Positions 40,285 through 49,776 of a DNA stretch of 64,000 bases are shown one piece after another. The position numbers and the translations under genes were made by a program. The notes under the pieces were generated by a model. The model saw nothing but the letters and a program-made list of their open reading frames with translations. It was not told the origin of the DNA and made no database searches. Each line of letters starts with the position of its first letter. Position 1 is the stretch's first letter. The DNA is from CAVOHU01 sp963817885 (GTDB taxonomy: Bacteria; Acidobacteriota; Vicinamibacteria; Vicinamibacterales; JAKQTR01): assembly GCA_963817885.1 (NCBI GenBank), contig CAWFQE010000002.1, forward strand, positions 992,001 to 1,056,000, given 5' to 3'.

Positions 40285-41563
40285 TCAGCGCGCCTGCAGC
40301 AGATGATACGTTCGTGCGCCTTTCCGGACGACGAAGAGCTGGCCGCCGATGGCATCGCGCGCCAGCAGGCGGGCGCGCTCGTCCGACACGCGGCGGTTGT
40401 TCACGTAGATCCCGCCGCCCTTCACCAGCCGCGCGGCCTCGCCCTTCGACGAGGCAAGGCCCGTCAGCACGAGCGCTTCGGCAATGGCCAGTCCGGGATC
40501 GGCCAGCCGCCCCGCCTCGACCTCGGTCGACGGCACATCGTCGAACACCGACAGGACCTCGTCGACGTTCAGCTCCGTGATGCCTTCGCCAAACAGCAGG
40601 CCCGATGCGTGCTCGGCGCGCGCGACGGCGTCGGCGCTGTGCACCAGCCGCGTCATCTCGCTCGCCAGCGCGCGGGGCGCTTCACGCTTCTCGGGCGCCC
40701 GCCGCAGCTCGGCTTCGAGCTCGCGCACCTGGTCCTGCTCGAGGAACGTGAAGTACTTCAAGGTACATCGGCACGTCGCGGTCGTCGGTGTTCAGCCAGA
40801 ACTGGTAGAAGCGGAACGGAGAGGTCCGGGCCGGATCGAGCCACACGGCGCCCGCTTCGGTCTTGCCGAACTTCACGCCAGACGAGGTGGTCACAAGCGG
40901 CATCACCAGGCCGTGCGCCTTGCCGCCGCGCAGCTTCCTGATGAGATCGCAGCCCGCCGTGATGTTGCCCCACTGGTCGCTGCCGCCCATCTGCAGCGTG
41001 CACTTGTACTGGTCGTAGAGCATCAGGAAGTCGTACGACTGCAGCATCAGGTAGCTGAACTCGGTGAACGAAATCCCGTCCTCGGCCTCGAGCCGGCGCT
41101 TCACGGATTCCTTCGCCAGCATGTAGTTCACGGTGAAGTGCTTCCCGACGTCGCGAAGGAACCCGAGCAGGTCGAGCTTCCGCAGCCAGTCCGCGTTGTT
41201 GACGATGCGCGCCGGGTTCACGGGAGCGTTGAAATCGAGAAACTTCTCGAGCTGGACGCGAATGCCGGCGAGGTTCGCGTCGATTTGCTCGATGGTCAGC
41301 AGTTGGCGTTCCTGCGTCTTGCCGCTCGGATCGCCGATCATGCCGGTGCCGCCGCCGGCAATGGCAATGGGGCTGTGACCGAACCGCTGCATGCGAGAGA
41401 GCGCCACGAGCGGCAGCAGCGATCCGACGTGGAGGCTCGACGCGGTGGGATCGAATCCGATGTAGCAGGTCACCTTGTCGCGGCCGAGGACGTCACGCAA
41501 GCCCTCGCTCGACTCGTACACCATCCCCCGCCACTCGAATTCGGAAAAGACGTTGGAAGACAT
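40285..41563 (-). CDS. tyrS: Tyrosyl-tRNA synthetase, one frameshift
   Basis: Class I aminoacyl-tRNA synthetase that charges tRNA-Tyr. The first part (from 41563) has YIGFDPTASSLHVGSLLPL (HIGH-like motif), GGGTGMIGDPSGK, QMGGSDQWGNI and the KMSKS-like KFGKT. The frame changes by +1 at about 40760-40766 (DDRDVPMYL then KYFTFLEQDQV in the next frame), after which the C-terminal S4-type RNA-binding domain follows (VKGGGIYVNNRRVSDERARL) to 40285. The span is 3n+1 bases, as one extra base predicts. The gene is normally essential, so a sequencing error or a second tyrS elsewhere should be considered. Confidence 0.9.
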
Positions 41564-41581
41564 GAGGGGAGGATTACACAG

Positions 41582-41616
41582 GCTTAGGGCTTGGGGCTTG
41601 GGGCTTGAGGCTTGGG
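41582..41616. repeat. 7-nt tandem repeat (GCTTGGG type)
   Basis: Five consecutive heptamers: GCTTAGG, GCTTGGG, GCTTGGG, GCTTGAG, GCTTGGG. It lies between tyrS and the palindrome. Similar heptamers recur at 52429, 59892 and 60039. Confidence 0.75.
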
Positions 41617-41627
41617 GCCGAGAGCGA

Positions 41628-41702
41628 AGGGGTCGGGACGGATTTCGCGCACTTCAGATCTGTAAGTCAATTCTGTGATGCGCGAAATCCGTCCCGACCC
41701 CT
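41628..41702. repeat. Perfect 24-bp inverted repeat touching the Omp85 stop codon
   Basis: Arms at 41628-41651 (AGGGGTCGGGACGGATTTCG and 4 more bases) and 41679-41702 are perfect complements with a 27-base loop. The right arm overlaps the stop codon of the outer-membrane gene (41701-41703), so its outer bases supply part of it. It looks like a REP/MITE-type unit and could also end transcription. Confidence 0.75.
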
Positions 41703-42966
41703 AGAACTTCAGCCCAGTCACCACGTGCAGGCGGACGCCGTTGCCGACGCCGTACGCAAGATACGCGTTGAATCGAAATAGGGGCGCGACCAGGTACCAC
41801 CCGGCCCCGTAGCCCCGTTCCAGCCTGGCGTTGGCCCGGCGCTGGCCGTGGTCCCACACCGACCCGGCATCCGCGAACAGGACGATGCCGCTCTGCCCGA
41901 ACCGCATGGGGGAGGTGGTCGGAACGCGAAGCTCCGCCGAGACCGCGACGAGGTTGTCTCCGGCAAATGAGCCCGCACGAAATCCGCGAAGGCTGTCCGC
42001 GCCTCCGAGCAGCGGCTTCTCGTATGGCGGCAACGTTCCGTTGGCCGACTCGACCACGCCGCGCACCGCGAGCACCGATGTCGCCGGGAGCCCGACGTAG
42101 CCTCTGAGGTCTGCCCTGAACGTGTCGACGCGGGGCCCGCGTCGCAGATCGAAATGATTCCAGCCGGCCGACGCGAACAGGGCGTTTCGGGGAAAGGCCG
42201 GGTTGGTTCGGCTGTCGAATGACAGTTGCGCGCCGTACGACGAGACCCGATCGTGGCGGGCGCCGAACGACACGTCGGCCCACGCGCCCCGCACGCCGAG
42301 AAGCACGAAGGTGCTGAACGACTTCGAGATGTCGAGCGCCAGCTCGTTCCGGTGGTCGTTGAGATCGAAGAACGGATTCCTGCGGCTCGAAACCGACGCG
42401 GCAGCCTGCACCCTCGAGACGGGGCCCGCGTAAACACGCTTGTCGATTTCGATCGCTGCGCGCCTGGTGCCGCCCCACGTCAGCGGAACCGAGACCATCC
42501 CGTCTCTGCCGATCACGTTCACGAAGCTGACGCGACCGCCAAGGGTGATGCCGTAGCCGTCCACGTAATCGAGCACGGGCAGCAGCATGATGCTGTCACC
42601 CAGCCTGCCAAGAGGACCGGGCAGCCTGCCGAGCGAATCGGCGCCGGGCCGCTCGCGTACGATGATCACAAGGGCGACATCGGCCGGGTCCGACAGGGAC
42701 CGGCCGAGTTTCCTGACCTCGACGGCGACGAATCGTCCGCTCTTCCGAAGGCGTTCGGCGACCTGCTCGACTCCGCCGGCCGCGAGCGGCTGCCCGACGG
42801 CCACGCCGGCGAGCGAGATCACCTCCGCGTCGGGCGTCCGATAGTTCCCGTGTATCCGGACCTCGCCGACAACCTCGGGCGCCGTGGCGGCGGCTGGCGC
42901 TTGCGCCTGCACGACATGGGCGGACAGCAACAGCAGCAGCACGCCGAAGGCGCGTGCGGCCCTCAC
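41701..42966 (-). CDS. Omp85-family outer-membrane protein with one POTRA domain
   Basis: A 421-residue protein. The signal peptide (AFGVLLLLLSAHVVQA) is followed by a single POTRA-like domain (VVGEVRIHGNYRTPDAEVISLAGV, about residues 30-110) and a 16-strand-type barrel with the Omp85 hallmark LLGGADSLRGFRAG and a C-terminal VVTGLKF with terminal aromatic. Such proteins insert or move proteins or lipids across the outer membrane; one POTRA suggests a TamA- or phospholipase-associated type rather than BamA. The start is GTG at 42966, overlapping the upstream stop (GTGA), so translation is coupled to the upstream gene. Confidence 0.85.
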   Translation of the reverse strand: MRAARAFGVLLLLLSAHVVQAQAPAAATAPEVVGEVRIHGNYRTPDAEVISLAGVAVGQPLAAGGVEQVAERLRKSGRFVAVEVRKLGRSLSDPADVALVIIVRERPGADSLGRLPGPLGRLGDSIMLLPVLDYVDGYGITLGGRVSFVNVIGRDGMVSVPLTWGGTRRAAIEIDKRVYAGPVSRVQAAASVSSRRNPFFDLNDHRNELALDISKSFSTFVLLGVRGAWADVSFGARHDRVSSYGAQLSFDSRTNPAFPRNALFASAGWNHFDLRRGPRVDTFRADLRGYVGLPATSVLAVRGVVESANGTLPPYEKPLLGGADSLRGFRAGSFAGDNLVAVSAELRVPTTSPMRFGQSGIVLFADAGSVWDHGQRRANARLERGYGAGWYLVAPLFRFNAYLAYGVGNGVRLHVVTGLKF

Positions 42967-43982
42967 AGCCCGGGGCCCTTCGGGACGTAGCCGCGGATGG
43001 TCGCGCTGACCTCCCCCTTGCGGTAGTCGTAGAAGTCGCGCGCGTAGCGAACGCGATAGTTGCCCACCGCAACGGTCGCCGTGCCCGAAAAGGTGATATT
43101 GCGGGGCAGCCAGACGTTTTCAAAGTACACGCCCATGGTCATCGATGCGCGCGCATCGTCCACCCGCACGATGCTGCGGCCCGGCAGGAAGCCGAAGTCC
43201 GGGTTGTCGAAGTTGAACTTGACGATCTGGTACTCCTTCGGATCGATCCACAGGGTGACCTGGGACACCTTGTTGAGGCCCCGGTCGATGTCCTTCTCGA
43301 TCTGTTCGTCCTTCGGGCTCGGTTTCTTCGCCGCCGCCTGCCCGCGTCCGTGCCGATGTTGATCGTCGGTCACATTGAACAGGCGCGTCGGGTAGTACTC
43401 GATTCGAATGACTTCCCGGCCTTCGAACTGCTCGCGCCCCGCAAGGTAGTAGTTGCCCGGCTCGAACTTGAACCGCAGGAAGTACGCCTCGGAGATGAAT
43501 CTCGGCTCCCCGGCCGTCGGCGTCACCTCTGCTTCGTCATCGGGCTCGACGTCGGCTGGCTTGATGTTCTTGGCCGCGGCCTCCTTCAGACGCTGCAGGC
43601 GCCGCTCCTCCCGCCGCTGTTCCACCCTCAGCCAGTGCGCCTCGTAGGCTTTGCGCTCGCCCTCGGCGACAGCCGCGCCATTGGACTTCACCGGACTGCG
43701 GATCAGGAACCCGTCCCGGATGAACCACTGGAACTCGCGCTGCATTCCCTCGAGACGCTGGTCACCAGGGCCCAGCAAATCGAAGACCTCGCGCTCGCTC
43801 AGGATGTAGTCGTGGAGCGTCCGCCAGTTCTCGTTGCGCCGCTCGAGAACCTTGGCCATGAACGCGTCGAGATCGCTTTTCGGCGCCGGGGCAACAGGTG
43901 CCTGTTGTGCCAGCCCCGGCAGCCAGAATGTGGCGACAGCAAGGGCGCCGATGACAACGGGGCGAGTGAACGCTGGTTTCAC
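42963..43982 (-). CDS. Exported protein of unknown function coupled to Omp85
   Basis: A protein of about 339 residues, start GTG at 43982 behind GGAGG, with a signal peptide (PVVIGALAVATFWLPGLAQ). A Glu/Arg/Lys-rich helical middle (RVEQRREERRLQRLKEAAAK) is followed by a beta-rich part with YYLAGREQFEGREVIRIEYYP, VTLWIDPKEYQIVKFNFDNP and VYFENVWLPRNITFSG, resembling LolA/LolB-like lipoprotein-binding folds, but I cannot assign it. Its stop overlaps the Omp85 start by four bases, so the two form an outer-membrane operon and may act together, the soluble protein presenting something to the barrel. Confidence 0.8.
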   Translation of the reverse strand: MKPAFTRPVVIGALAVATFWLPGLAQQAPVAPAPKSDLDAFMAKVLERRNENWRTLHDYILSEREVFDLLGPGDQRLEGMQREFQWFIRDGFLIRSPVKSNGAAVAEGERKAYEAHWLRVEQRREERRLQRLKEAAAKNIKPADVEPDDEAEVTPTAGEPRFISEAYFLRFKFEPGNYYLAGREQFEGREVIRIEYYPTRLFNVTDDQHRHGRGQAAAKKPSPKDEQIEKDIDRGLNKVSQVTLWIDPKEYQIVKFNFDNPDFGFLPGRSIVRVDDARASMTMGVYFENVWLPRNITFSGTATVAVGNYRVRYARDFYDYRKGEVSATIRGYVPKGPGL

Positions 43983-44123
43983 GATCGACCTCCGGCAGGC
44001 GCGCCTTCGGGGAACTCTATAACAGACGACGAAACCGTGCCGCCGGTTCGCCCGGGCGCCGGGCCTTGCACGGGACTGCCGTGCTGGTCCGCGCTCCGGC
44101 AACCCGGATAGAATCTGAGGTAC

Positions 44124-47100
44124 ATGCCTGTTCTCAAGATTCCTGGCGGAGGAGCGCTGTCCTCATTCCGCATCGACAAGCTCAATTCCCGCCTCCGCGC
44201 GCTCGGGCCGGGATTGGCCGTGCAGTCGGCCTGCTACTGGCACTTTATCGAAACCGCACGGGAACTCGAACCGGAGGAGCGCGACAAGGTCGATCGGCTC
44301 CTGACCTACGGCCCGCCCGCTGTCGCTGCGGTTCCCGCCGGACGGATGATCCTGGTGACGCCGCGTCTCGGGACCATTTCGCCCTGGTCCTCGAAGGCCA
44401 CCGACATCGCCCATCAGTGCGGCCTGGGCGTGGTTCGGCGGATCGAACGCGGAACGGCGTATCACGTATCCGGCGACGGGGAGACCGCCGCGGTCGAAGC
44501 GGTGCTGCATGATCGGATGACGGAGACGGTGCTGGGCTCGCTCGACGAAGCCGACGAGCTTTTCCACCACTTTACACCGAAGGCATCAGGGGTCATCGAC
44601 CTCATCGGCCGCGGCCGCGCGGCGATCGAGGAAGCCAACACGGCATTCGGCCTCGCGCTGGCGCCGGACGAGATCGACTACCTGGCCGAGTACTTCGTCC
44701 GTCATCGTCGCAACCCCACCGACGTGGAGCTGACGATGTTCGCCCAGGCGAACTCGGAACACTGCCGGCACAAGATCTTCAATGCGAGCTGGCTGATCGA
44801 CGGGGTGCCGCAGGCCGAGTCGCTGTTCGGAATGATCCGCACCACTCACCGGGCGAACCCGCAAGGCACCATCGTCGCGTACTCGGACAACTCCGCGGTC
44901 ATGGAAGGACGCACCATCCGGAGGTTCTTCGCCGATCCCCGCGGCGGCCGATACGGGTTCCGGGACGAAGAGACCCACTCGCTGATGAAGGTGGAGACGC
45001 ACAACCATCCGACGGCGATCTCGCCATTCCCGGGTGCGGCCACCGGGTCCGGCGGCGAAATCCGGGACGAGGGCGCGACCGGCCGCGGGTCGAAACCGAA
45101 GGCGGGCCTGTGCGGCTTCTCAGTATCCAACCTCCGCATTCCCGACTACGAGCGCCCCTGGGAGGGCCCGGAGTCCAGGCCCGACCGCATCGCGTCGCCG
45201 CTGTCGATCATGATCGAGGGCCCTATCGGCGCCGCCTCGTTCAACAACGAGTTCGGGCGTCCGAACCTCGCCGGCTATTTCCGCACCTACGAGCAGGAAG
45301 TCGGCGGCGTGGCGCGCGGCTACCACAAGCCGATCATGCTGGCCGGCGGAGTCGGCAACATCAGCGCCGGGCACTCGTTCAAGGCTGCGGTTCCCGCCGG
45401 CGCCCTGCTCCTGCAGCTTGGCGGCCCGGGACTGCTCATCGGCATGGGCGGCGGCTCGGCATCGTCGATGACGACCGGCTCGAACGCGGCGAACCTCGAT
45501 TTCGACTCCGTCCAGCGCGGCAATGCCGAAATTCAGCGCCGCGCGCAGGAGGTCATCGATCGATGCTGGGCGCTCGGCGCCGACAATCCGATCCTCTCGA
45601 TTCATGACGTGGGCGCCGGAGGCCTGTCGAACGCGCTGCCCGAGCTGGTCCACGACGCCGGGCGCGGGGCCCGGATCGATCTGCGGGCGGCCCCGAACGA
45701 AGAGCCCGGCATGACGCCGCGCGAGGTCTGGTGCAACGAGGCGCAGGAGCGGTACGTGCTCGCCATCGCGCCGAGCGACCTCGAACGATTCAGTGAGCTG
45801 TGCCGCCGTGAGCGGTGCCCGTTCGCGGTGGTGGGCACGGCCACCGACGAGCCCCGGCTGGTGGTGGACGATCCGATGTTCCGGAACGCGGCGGTCGACA
45901 TGGATCTGCCCGCCCTGTTCGGAAAGCCGCCGAAGATGACCCGCACGGTCACCCGCGTGCGCCCGCAGCTTCAGGGGTTCGATCCGAAAGGCATCGCCAT
46001 CGCGGAGGCCGTGAGCCGGGTGCTGCGCGCCCCGTCGGTCGCGGACAAGACGTTTCTGATCTCAATCGGCGATCGCACCGTTGGCGGGCTGTGCTCGCGC
46101 GATCAGTTGGTGGGCCCGTGGCAGGTTCCGGTTGCGGACTGTGCCACGACACTGATGTCCTTTCACGGGTACGCCGGCGAGGCGTTCTCCATCGGCGAGC
46201 GGACGCCGCTTGCGGCGCTGAACGCGCCGGCGTCCGGGCGGATGGCGGTTGGCGAGGCGCTGACCAACCTTGCCGCGGCGCCGGTCCGTTCGCTCTCGCT
46301 CGTCAAGCTCTCGGCCAACTGGATGGCGGCCGCCGGGGCGCCTGGAGAGGAAGCCGCGCTGTTCGACACGGTTCGAGCCGTGGCGCTCGATCTGTGCCCC
46401 GCGCTGGGCGTCAGCATCCCGGTTGGCAAGGACTCGATGTCGATGCGCACGGCCTGGAGCGAGCCTGGCCTGGCACGTGAAGTGGTGAGCCCCGTCTCGC
46501 TCATCGTCTCCGCCTTCGCCCCGTGTGACGATGTGCGTGGAACGTTGACGCCTGAACTTGCTCGAGACGAGGGCCCGACGGCGCTCGTCTTCATCGACCT
46601 CGGCCGCGGGCGCGCGAGGCTCGGCGGATCGGTGCTGGCGCAGGTGTTCGGACAGTCGGGCAACGAAACGCCAGACCTGGATGATCCGGCCTCGGTTCGA
46701 GCGTTGTTCGGCGCGCTGCAGGAGCTCAGAGCATCCGGCCGGGTGCTCGCCTACCATGACCGGTCCGACGGGGGATTGTTCGTCACGGTCGCGGAGATGG
46801 CATTTGCCGGGCACTCGGGCGTGACGACCGATCTCGACGGGATCTGCGCCGGCGGGACTGATCCGCTCGCGGCGTTGTTCGCTGAGGAGCTGGGCGCGGT
46901 GATCCAGGTTCGCCTGCCGGAGGTGGCCGAGGTCCTCACCACGCTCCACGCGCACGGGCTCGAGGCGCGCGTGATCGGGCGCCCGACCGGCGATCTCCGA
47001 CTGAGCGTCACTCGCGGGAGCGAGGTGCTCTTCGACGACACGCTGGTCGCGCTCCGGCGGGCGTGGAGCGAAACCACCTGGCTCATGCAGACATTGCGGG

Positions 47101-47987
47101 ACAACCCGGACGCGGCCCGGCAGGAGTACGACCGCATACTCGAGGTGGACGATCCGGGCATCACGCCGGTCCTGACCTTCGACCTGCAGACCGATGTCGC
47201 CTCGCCTCACATCGCGCGCGGCATACGCCCGCTGGTCGCCATTCTTCGCGAGCAGGGGGTCAACGGCGAGATCGAGATGGCGGCGGCCTTCGATCGGGCC
47301 GGCTTCGACGCCCACGACGTTCACATGAGCGACATCATCGAGGGCCGGGTCGCGCTGGCGGGGTTCCAGGGTTTCGCGGCGTGCGGCGGGTTCTCGTACG
47401 GCGACGTGCTGGGCGGCGGCGAGGGATGGGCGAAGTCGATTCTCTACAACAGCCGGGCGCGCGATGAGTTCGCGCGCTTCTTTGCGCGGCCCGACACGTT
47501 CGCCCTTGGCGTGTGCAACGGCTGCCAGATGATGGCGGCGCTCAAGCAGCTCATCCCCGGTGCGGACGCCTGGCCGCGCTTCGTCAAGAACGCGTCAGAG
47601 CAGTTCGAGGCGCGCCTGGTGACGGTCGAGATTACGCCGAGCCCGTCGCTGTTCTTCAGCGGGATGCACGGCAGCCGCCTTCCCGTCGTCACGGCGCATG
47701 GCGAGGGACGCGCCGTGTTCGAGAACGATCGTCACGGCCGGGACGTGATCGTTTCGGCGCGGTTCGTGGACAACACCGGCCGGCCCACCGAGATCTACCC
47801 GCTCAATCCGAACGGTTCACCCGGCGGCATCACCGCGGTGACCACGGCCGATGGACGGTTCACGGCCATCATGCCCCACCCGGAGCGAGTGTTCCGCACC
47901 GTTCAGCTCTCGTGGCATCCCAGGGGTTGGGGCGAAGACAGCCCGTGGATGCGGCTGTTCCGCAACGCGCGCGAATTCATGGGATAG
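44124..47987 (+). CDS. purL: Phosphoribosylformylglycinamidine synthase, single-chain large type
   Basis: A 1287-residue FGAM synthase, the fourth step of purine synthesis, converting FGAR and glutamine to FGAM using ATP. An N-terminal PurS-like part leads to TISPWSSKATDIAHQCGL, then FAQANSEHCRHKIFNA, KVETHNHPTAISPFPGAATGSGGEIRDE and a second ATP-grasp-like half with IPVGKDSMSMRT. The C-terminal glutaminase domain has the nucleophile in LGVCNGCQMM and the histidine in MPHPERVFR. The layout equals E. coli PurL (about 1295 residues) instead of separate PurS, PurQ and small PurL. It is divergent from the exported-protein/Omp85 operon. Confidence 0.97.
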   Translation: MPVLKIPGGGALSSFRIDKLNSRLRALGPGLAVQSACYWHFIETARELEPEERDKVDRLLTYGPPAVAAVPAGRMILVTPRLGTISPWSSKATDIAHQCGLGVVRRIERGTAYHVSGDGETAAVEAVLHDRMTETVLGSLDEADELFHHFTPKASGVIDLIGRGRAAIEEANTAFGLALAPDEIDYLAEYFVRHRRNPTDVELTMFAQANSEHCRHKIFNASWLIDGVPQAESLFGMIRTTHRANPQGTIVAYSDNSAVMEGRTIRRFFADPRGGRYGFRDEETHSLMKVETHNHPTAISPFPGAATGSGGEIRDEGATGRGSKPKAGLCGFSVSNLRIPDYERPWEGPESRPDRIASPLSIMIEGPIGAASFNNEFGRPNLAGYFRTYEQEVGGVARGYHKPIMLAGGVGNISAGHSFKAAVPAGALLLQLGGPGLLIGMGGGSASSMTTGSNAANLDFDSVQRGNAEIQRRAQEVIDRCWALGADNPILSIHDVGAGGLSNALPELVHDAGRGARIDLRAAPNEEPGMTPREVWCNEAQERYVLAIAPSDLERFSELCRRERCPFAVVGTATDEPRLVVDDPMFRNAAVDMDLPALFGKPPKMTRTVTRVRPQLQGFDPKGIAIAEAVSRVLRAPSVADKTFLISIGDRTVGGLCSRDQLVGPWQVPVADCATTLMSFHGYAGEAFSIGERTPLAALNAPASGRMAVGEALTNLAAAPVRSLSLVKLSANWMAAAGAPGEEAALFDTVRAVALDLCPALGVSIPVGKDSMSMRTAWSEPGLAREVVSPVSLIVSAFAPCDDVRGTLTPELARDEGPTALVFIDLGRGRARLGGSVLAQVFGQSGNETPDLDDPASVRALFGALQELRASGRVLAYHDRSDGGLFVTVAEMAFAGHSGVTTDLDGICAGGTDPLAALFAEELGAVIQVRLPEVAEVLTTLHAHGLEARVIGRPTGDLRLSVTRGSEVLFDDTLVALRRAWSETTWLMQTLRDNPDAARQEYDRILEVDDPGITPVLTFDLQTDVASPHIARGIRPLVAILREQGVNGEIEMAAAFDRAGFDAHDVHMSDIIEGRVALAGFQGFAACGGFSYGDVLGGGEGWAKSILYNSRARDEFARFFARPDTFALGVCNGCQMMAALKQLIPGADAWPRFVKNASEQFEARLVTVEITPSPSLFFSGMHGSRLPVVTAHGEGRAVFENDRHGRDVIVSARFVDNTGRPTEIYPLNPNGSPGGITAVTTADGRFTAIMPHPERVFRTVQLSWHPRGWGEDSPWMRLFRNAREFMG

Positions 47988-48083
47988 ACGGGCTGCAGGC
48001 AAGAGGCTTCAGGCACTCGGCGTCCGATGGAGGCCGGGGCTTCCCTGGCCTGAGCGAAGTCGAAGGCAGACCCGGCGCATGCG

Positions 48084-48701
48084 CTAGCCGTCGCGTCGCA
48101 CGTACCGCCGCCCGACAAGTTGGTGCGAGCCGTCCAGCACGAGCTGGATGGACGCGGGATAGATCCGGTGCTCCTCGTCCAGGATTCTTCTTGCCAGCGT
48201 ATCTTCAGTGTCGTCGTCCAGGACGGGCACCGTCGCCTGCATGACGATCGGGCCCGCGTCGAGATCGTTGTCGACGAAATGCACCGTTGCGCCGCTGACC
48301 TTCACGCCGTGGTCGATCGCCTGGCGTGCGCCGTGGAGCCCCGGAAACGACGGAAGCAGGGCCGGATGGATGTTCAGGATGGCGTTCGGAAACGCGGTGA
48401 TGAAGGTTGGACCGAGCACGCGCATGAATCCGGCCAGGCAGACCAGGCCGACGTTCCTGGTCCGCAGGTCGTGGACGAGCGTCTCTTCGAACGCCTCCCG
48501 GGTCGAGAACTCCTTGTGACTTCGGATGCGCGTGTCGATCCCGGCGGCTGCGGCCCGCTCGAGGCCGTACGCGTCGGCGCGATTCGAGATCACCAGGGCC
48601 ACCCGGGCATCGAGCCCGCCGGATGCAATCGCGTCGATGATGGCCTGCAGGTTCGATCCGCGGCCCGAGATCAGCACGCCAAGATTTCGATTCACCTTCA
48701 T
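48084..48701 (-). CDS. purN: Phosphoribosylglycinamide formyltransferase
   Basis: A 205-residue GAR transformylase, third step of purine synthesis, using 10-formyltetrahydrofolate. LGVLISGRGSNLQAIIDA (phosphate loop), FMRVLGPTF, the catalytic NIHPALLPSFPG, HGARQAIDHGVKVSGATVHFVD and DAGPIVMQ are all intact. It converges with purL. Length is normal. Confidence 0.96.
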   Translation of the reverse strand: MKVNRNLGVLISGRGSNLQAIIDAIASGGLDARVALVISNRADAYGLERAAAAGIDTRIRSHKEFSTREAFEETLVHDLRTRNVGLVCLAGFMRVLGPTFITAFPNAILNIHPALLPSFPGLHGARQAIDHGVKVSGATVHFVDNDLDAGPIVMQATVPVLDDDTEDTLARRILDEEHRIYPASIQLVLDGSHQLVGRRYVRRDG

Positions 48702-48742
48702 CGCCCCTGAGCCGGCACGCGGCTCACATCTGAAATCGGCGA

Positions 48743-49594
48743 CTATCGCGCGACGAGTTCCACGCGGCGGTTCTTCGCGCGGCCCTCGTCGGTCGTATTC
48801 GGAGCGACCGGCGCATACGGGCCGACGCCCTGGGAGGCCAGCCGAGCCGCCGCGATTCCCATCCCGGTCAGGGCCTTCACGACCGAGGCCGCGCGCGCCT
48901 TCGACAGCGCAAGGTTGGCGTCCTCGACCCCAGTGCTGTCCGTGTGGCCGACCACCCAGACCTTCAGCGCAGGATCCTCCTGCAGAAGCTTCACGACCTC
49001 CTTCAGCGCCGCCTCCGACTCGGGCTTGACGTCGGATTTCGCCGTGTCGAAGAAGATCCCCGGGACCTCGACGTGGCCGGTCGCGCTCAGGCCGGCCTTG
49101 AACACGGCGGCACTGGCCTGGACGTCCTGCGCCATGCCCTGCCGCTCCATGATGACCAGCGTGTACTCGTAGCCTGCCTGGGCGGGCGATACTTCGACCC
49201 AGATCTCTTTCCCATCCTTCACGATCATGATGGTCGTACGGTAGTTGTCCTCATTGAGGACCTTTCCGCCGAGCGTGGCAGCCGCGCTCTGGTAGTTCCT
49301 CATGATCTGAAGCCCGCTCGGGAATGGGCCGGCGCTTCGGTCGATCACGTACTTGTAGGTGACCATGCGGCCTTCGATCGGCTTCCGCTCGAGGACCTTC
49401 GGTCCCTTCACCAAGAAGATGTGCGAGTCGAACTGTTTTTCCACGACCGAGGAGGCTGAAATGAGGAAGAAGTGAGGCATCCGGGTGAAGAGGGCGGGAT
49501 CCTTCAGGCCCTTGAAGTCGGCCATCGGACGCTGGGCCGCAATCGGGACAGCAACTGCCAGGAGCAGGATGGCGAGCGAGAGATGTTTCCGCAT
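48743..49594 (-). CDS. OmpA-family outer-membrane protein
   Basis: A 283-residue exported protein. Signal peptide (HLSLAILLLAVAVPIAAQ), an N-terminal region of unknown fold (about residues 20-165) and a C-terminal OmpA peptidoglycan-binding domain with IFFDTAKSDVKPESEAALKE, VVGHTDSTG, NLALSKARAASV and the end AKNRRVEL. It should anchor the outer membrane to peptidoglycan. The ATG at 49594 is behind CGGAGG; a longer frame has no such site. It sits between purN and purM on the same strand. Confidence 0.92.
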   Translation of the reverse strand: MRKHLSLAILLLAVAVPIAAQRPMADFKGLKDPALFTRMPHFFLISASSVVEKQFDSHIFLVKGPKVLERKPIEGRMVTYKYVIDRSAGPFPSGLQIMRNYQSAAATLGGKVLNEDNYRTTIMIVKDGKEIWVEVSPAQAGYEYTLVIMERQGMAQDVQASAAVFKAGLSATGHVEVPGIFFDTAKSDVKPESEAALKEVVKLLQEDPALKVWVVGHTDSTGVEDANLALSKARAASVVKALTGMGIAAARLASQGVGPYAPVAPNTTDEGRAKNRRVELVAR

Positions 49595-49776
49595 CGGACC
49601 TCCGTATGAAACCAAGCGGGGGCAGACGATGTCGGAATCCTATCACCAGAGATGGGGCGTGCGCCTGCACGGCGGTTTCGTGAACTCGAGTTGGGACGCG
49701 GGCCGCCCCTCGACAGGTCGCGACGGTCCCAGTGGCGACGATCTTCCGGGGAGCCCGCTCAAGCCGGGCAATCTCG

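Noticed and set aside
46062..47324. Long minus-strand frame opposite purL
   Set aside because: Shadow frame; no signal, motif or ribosome-binding site.
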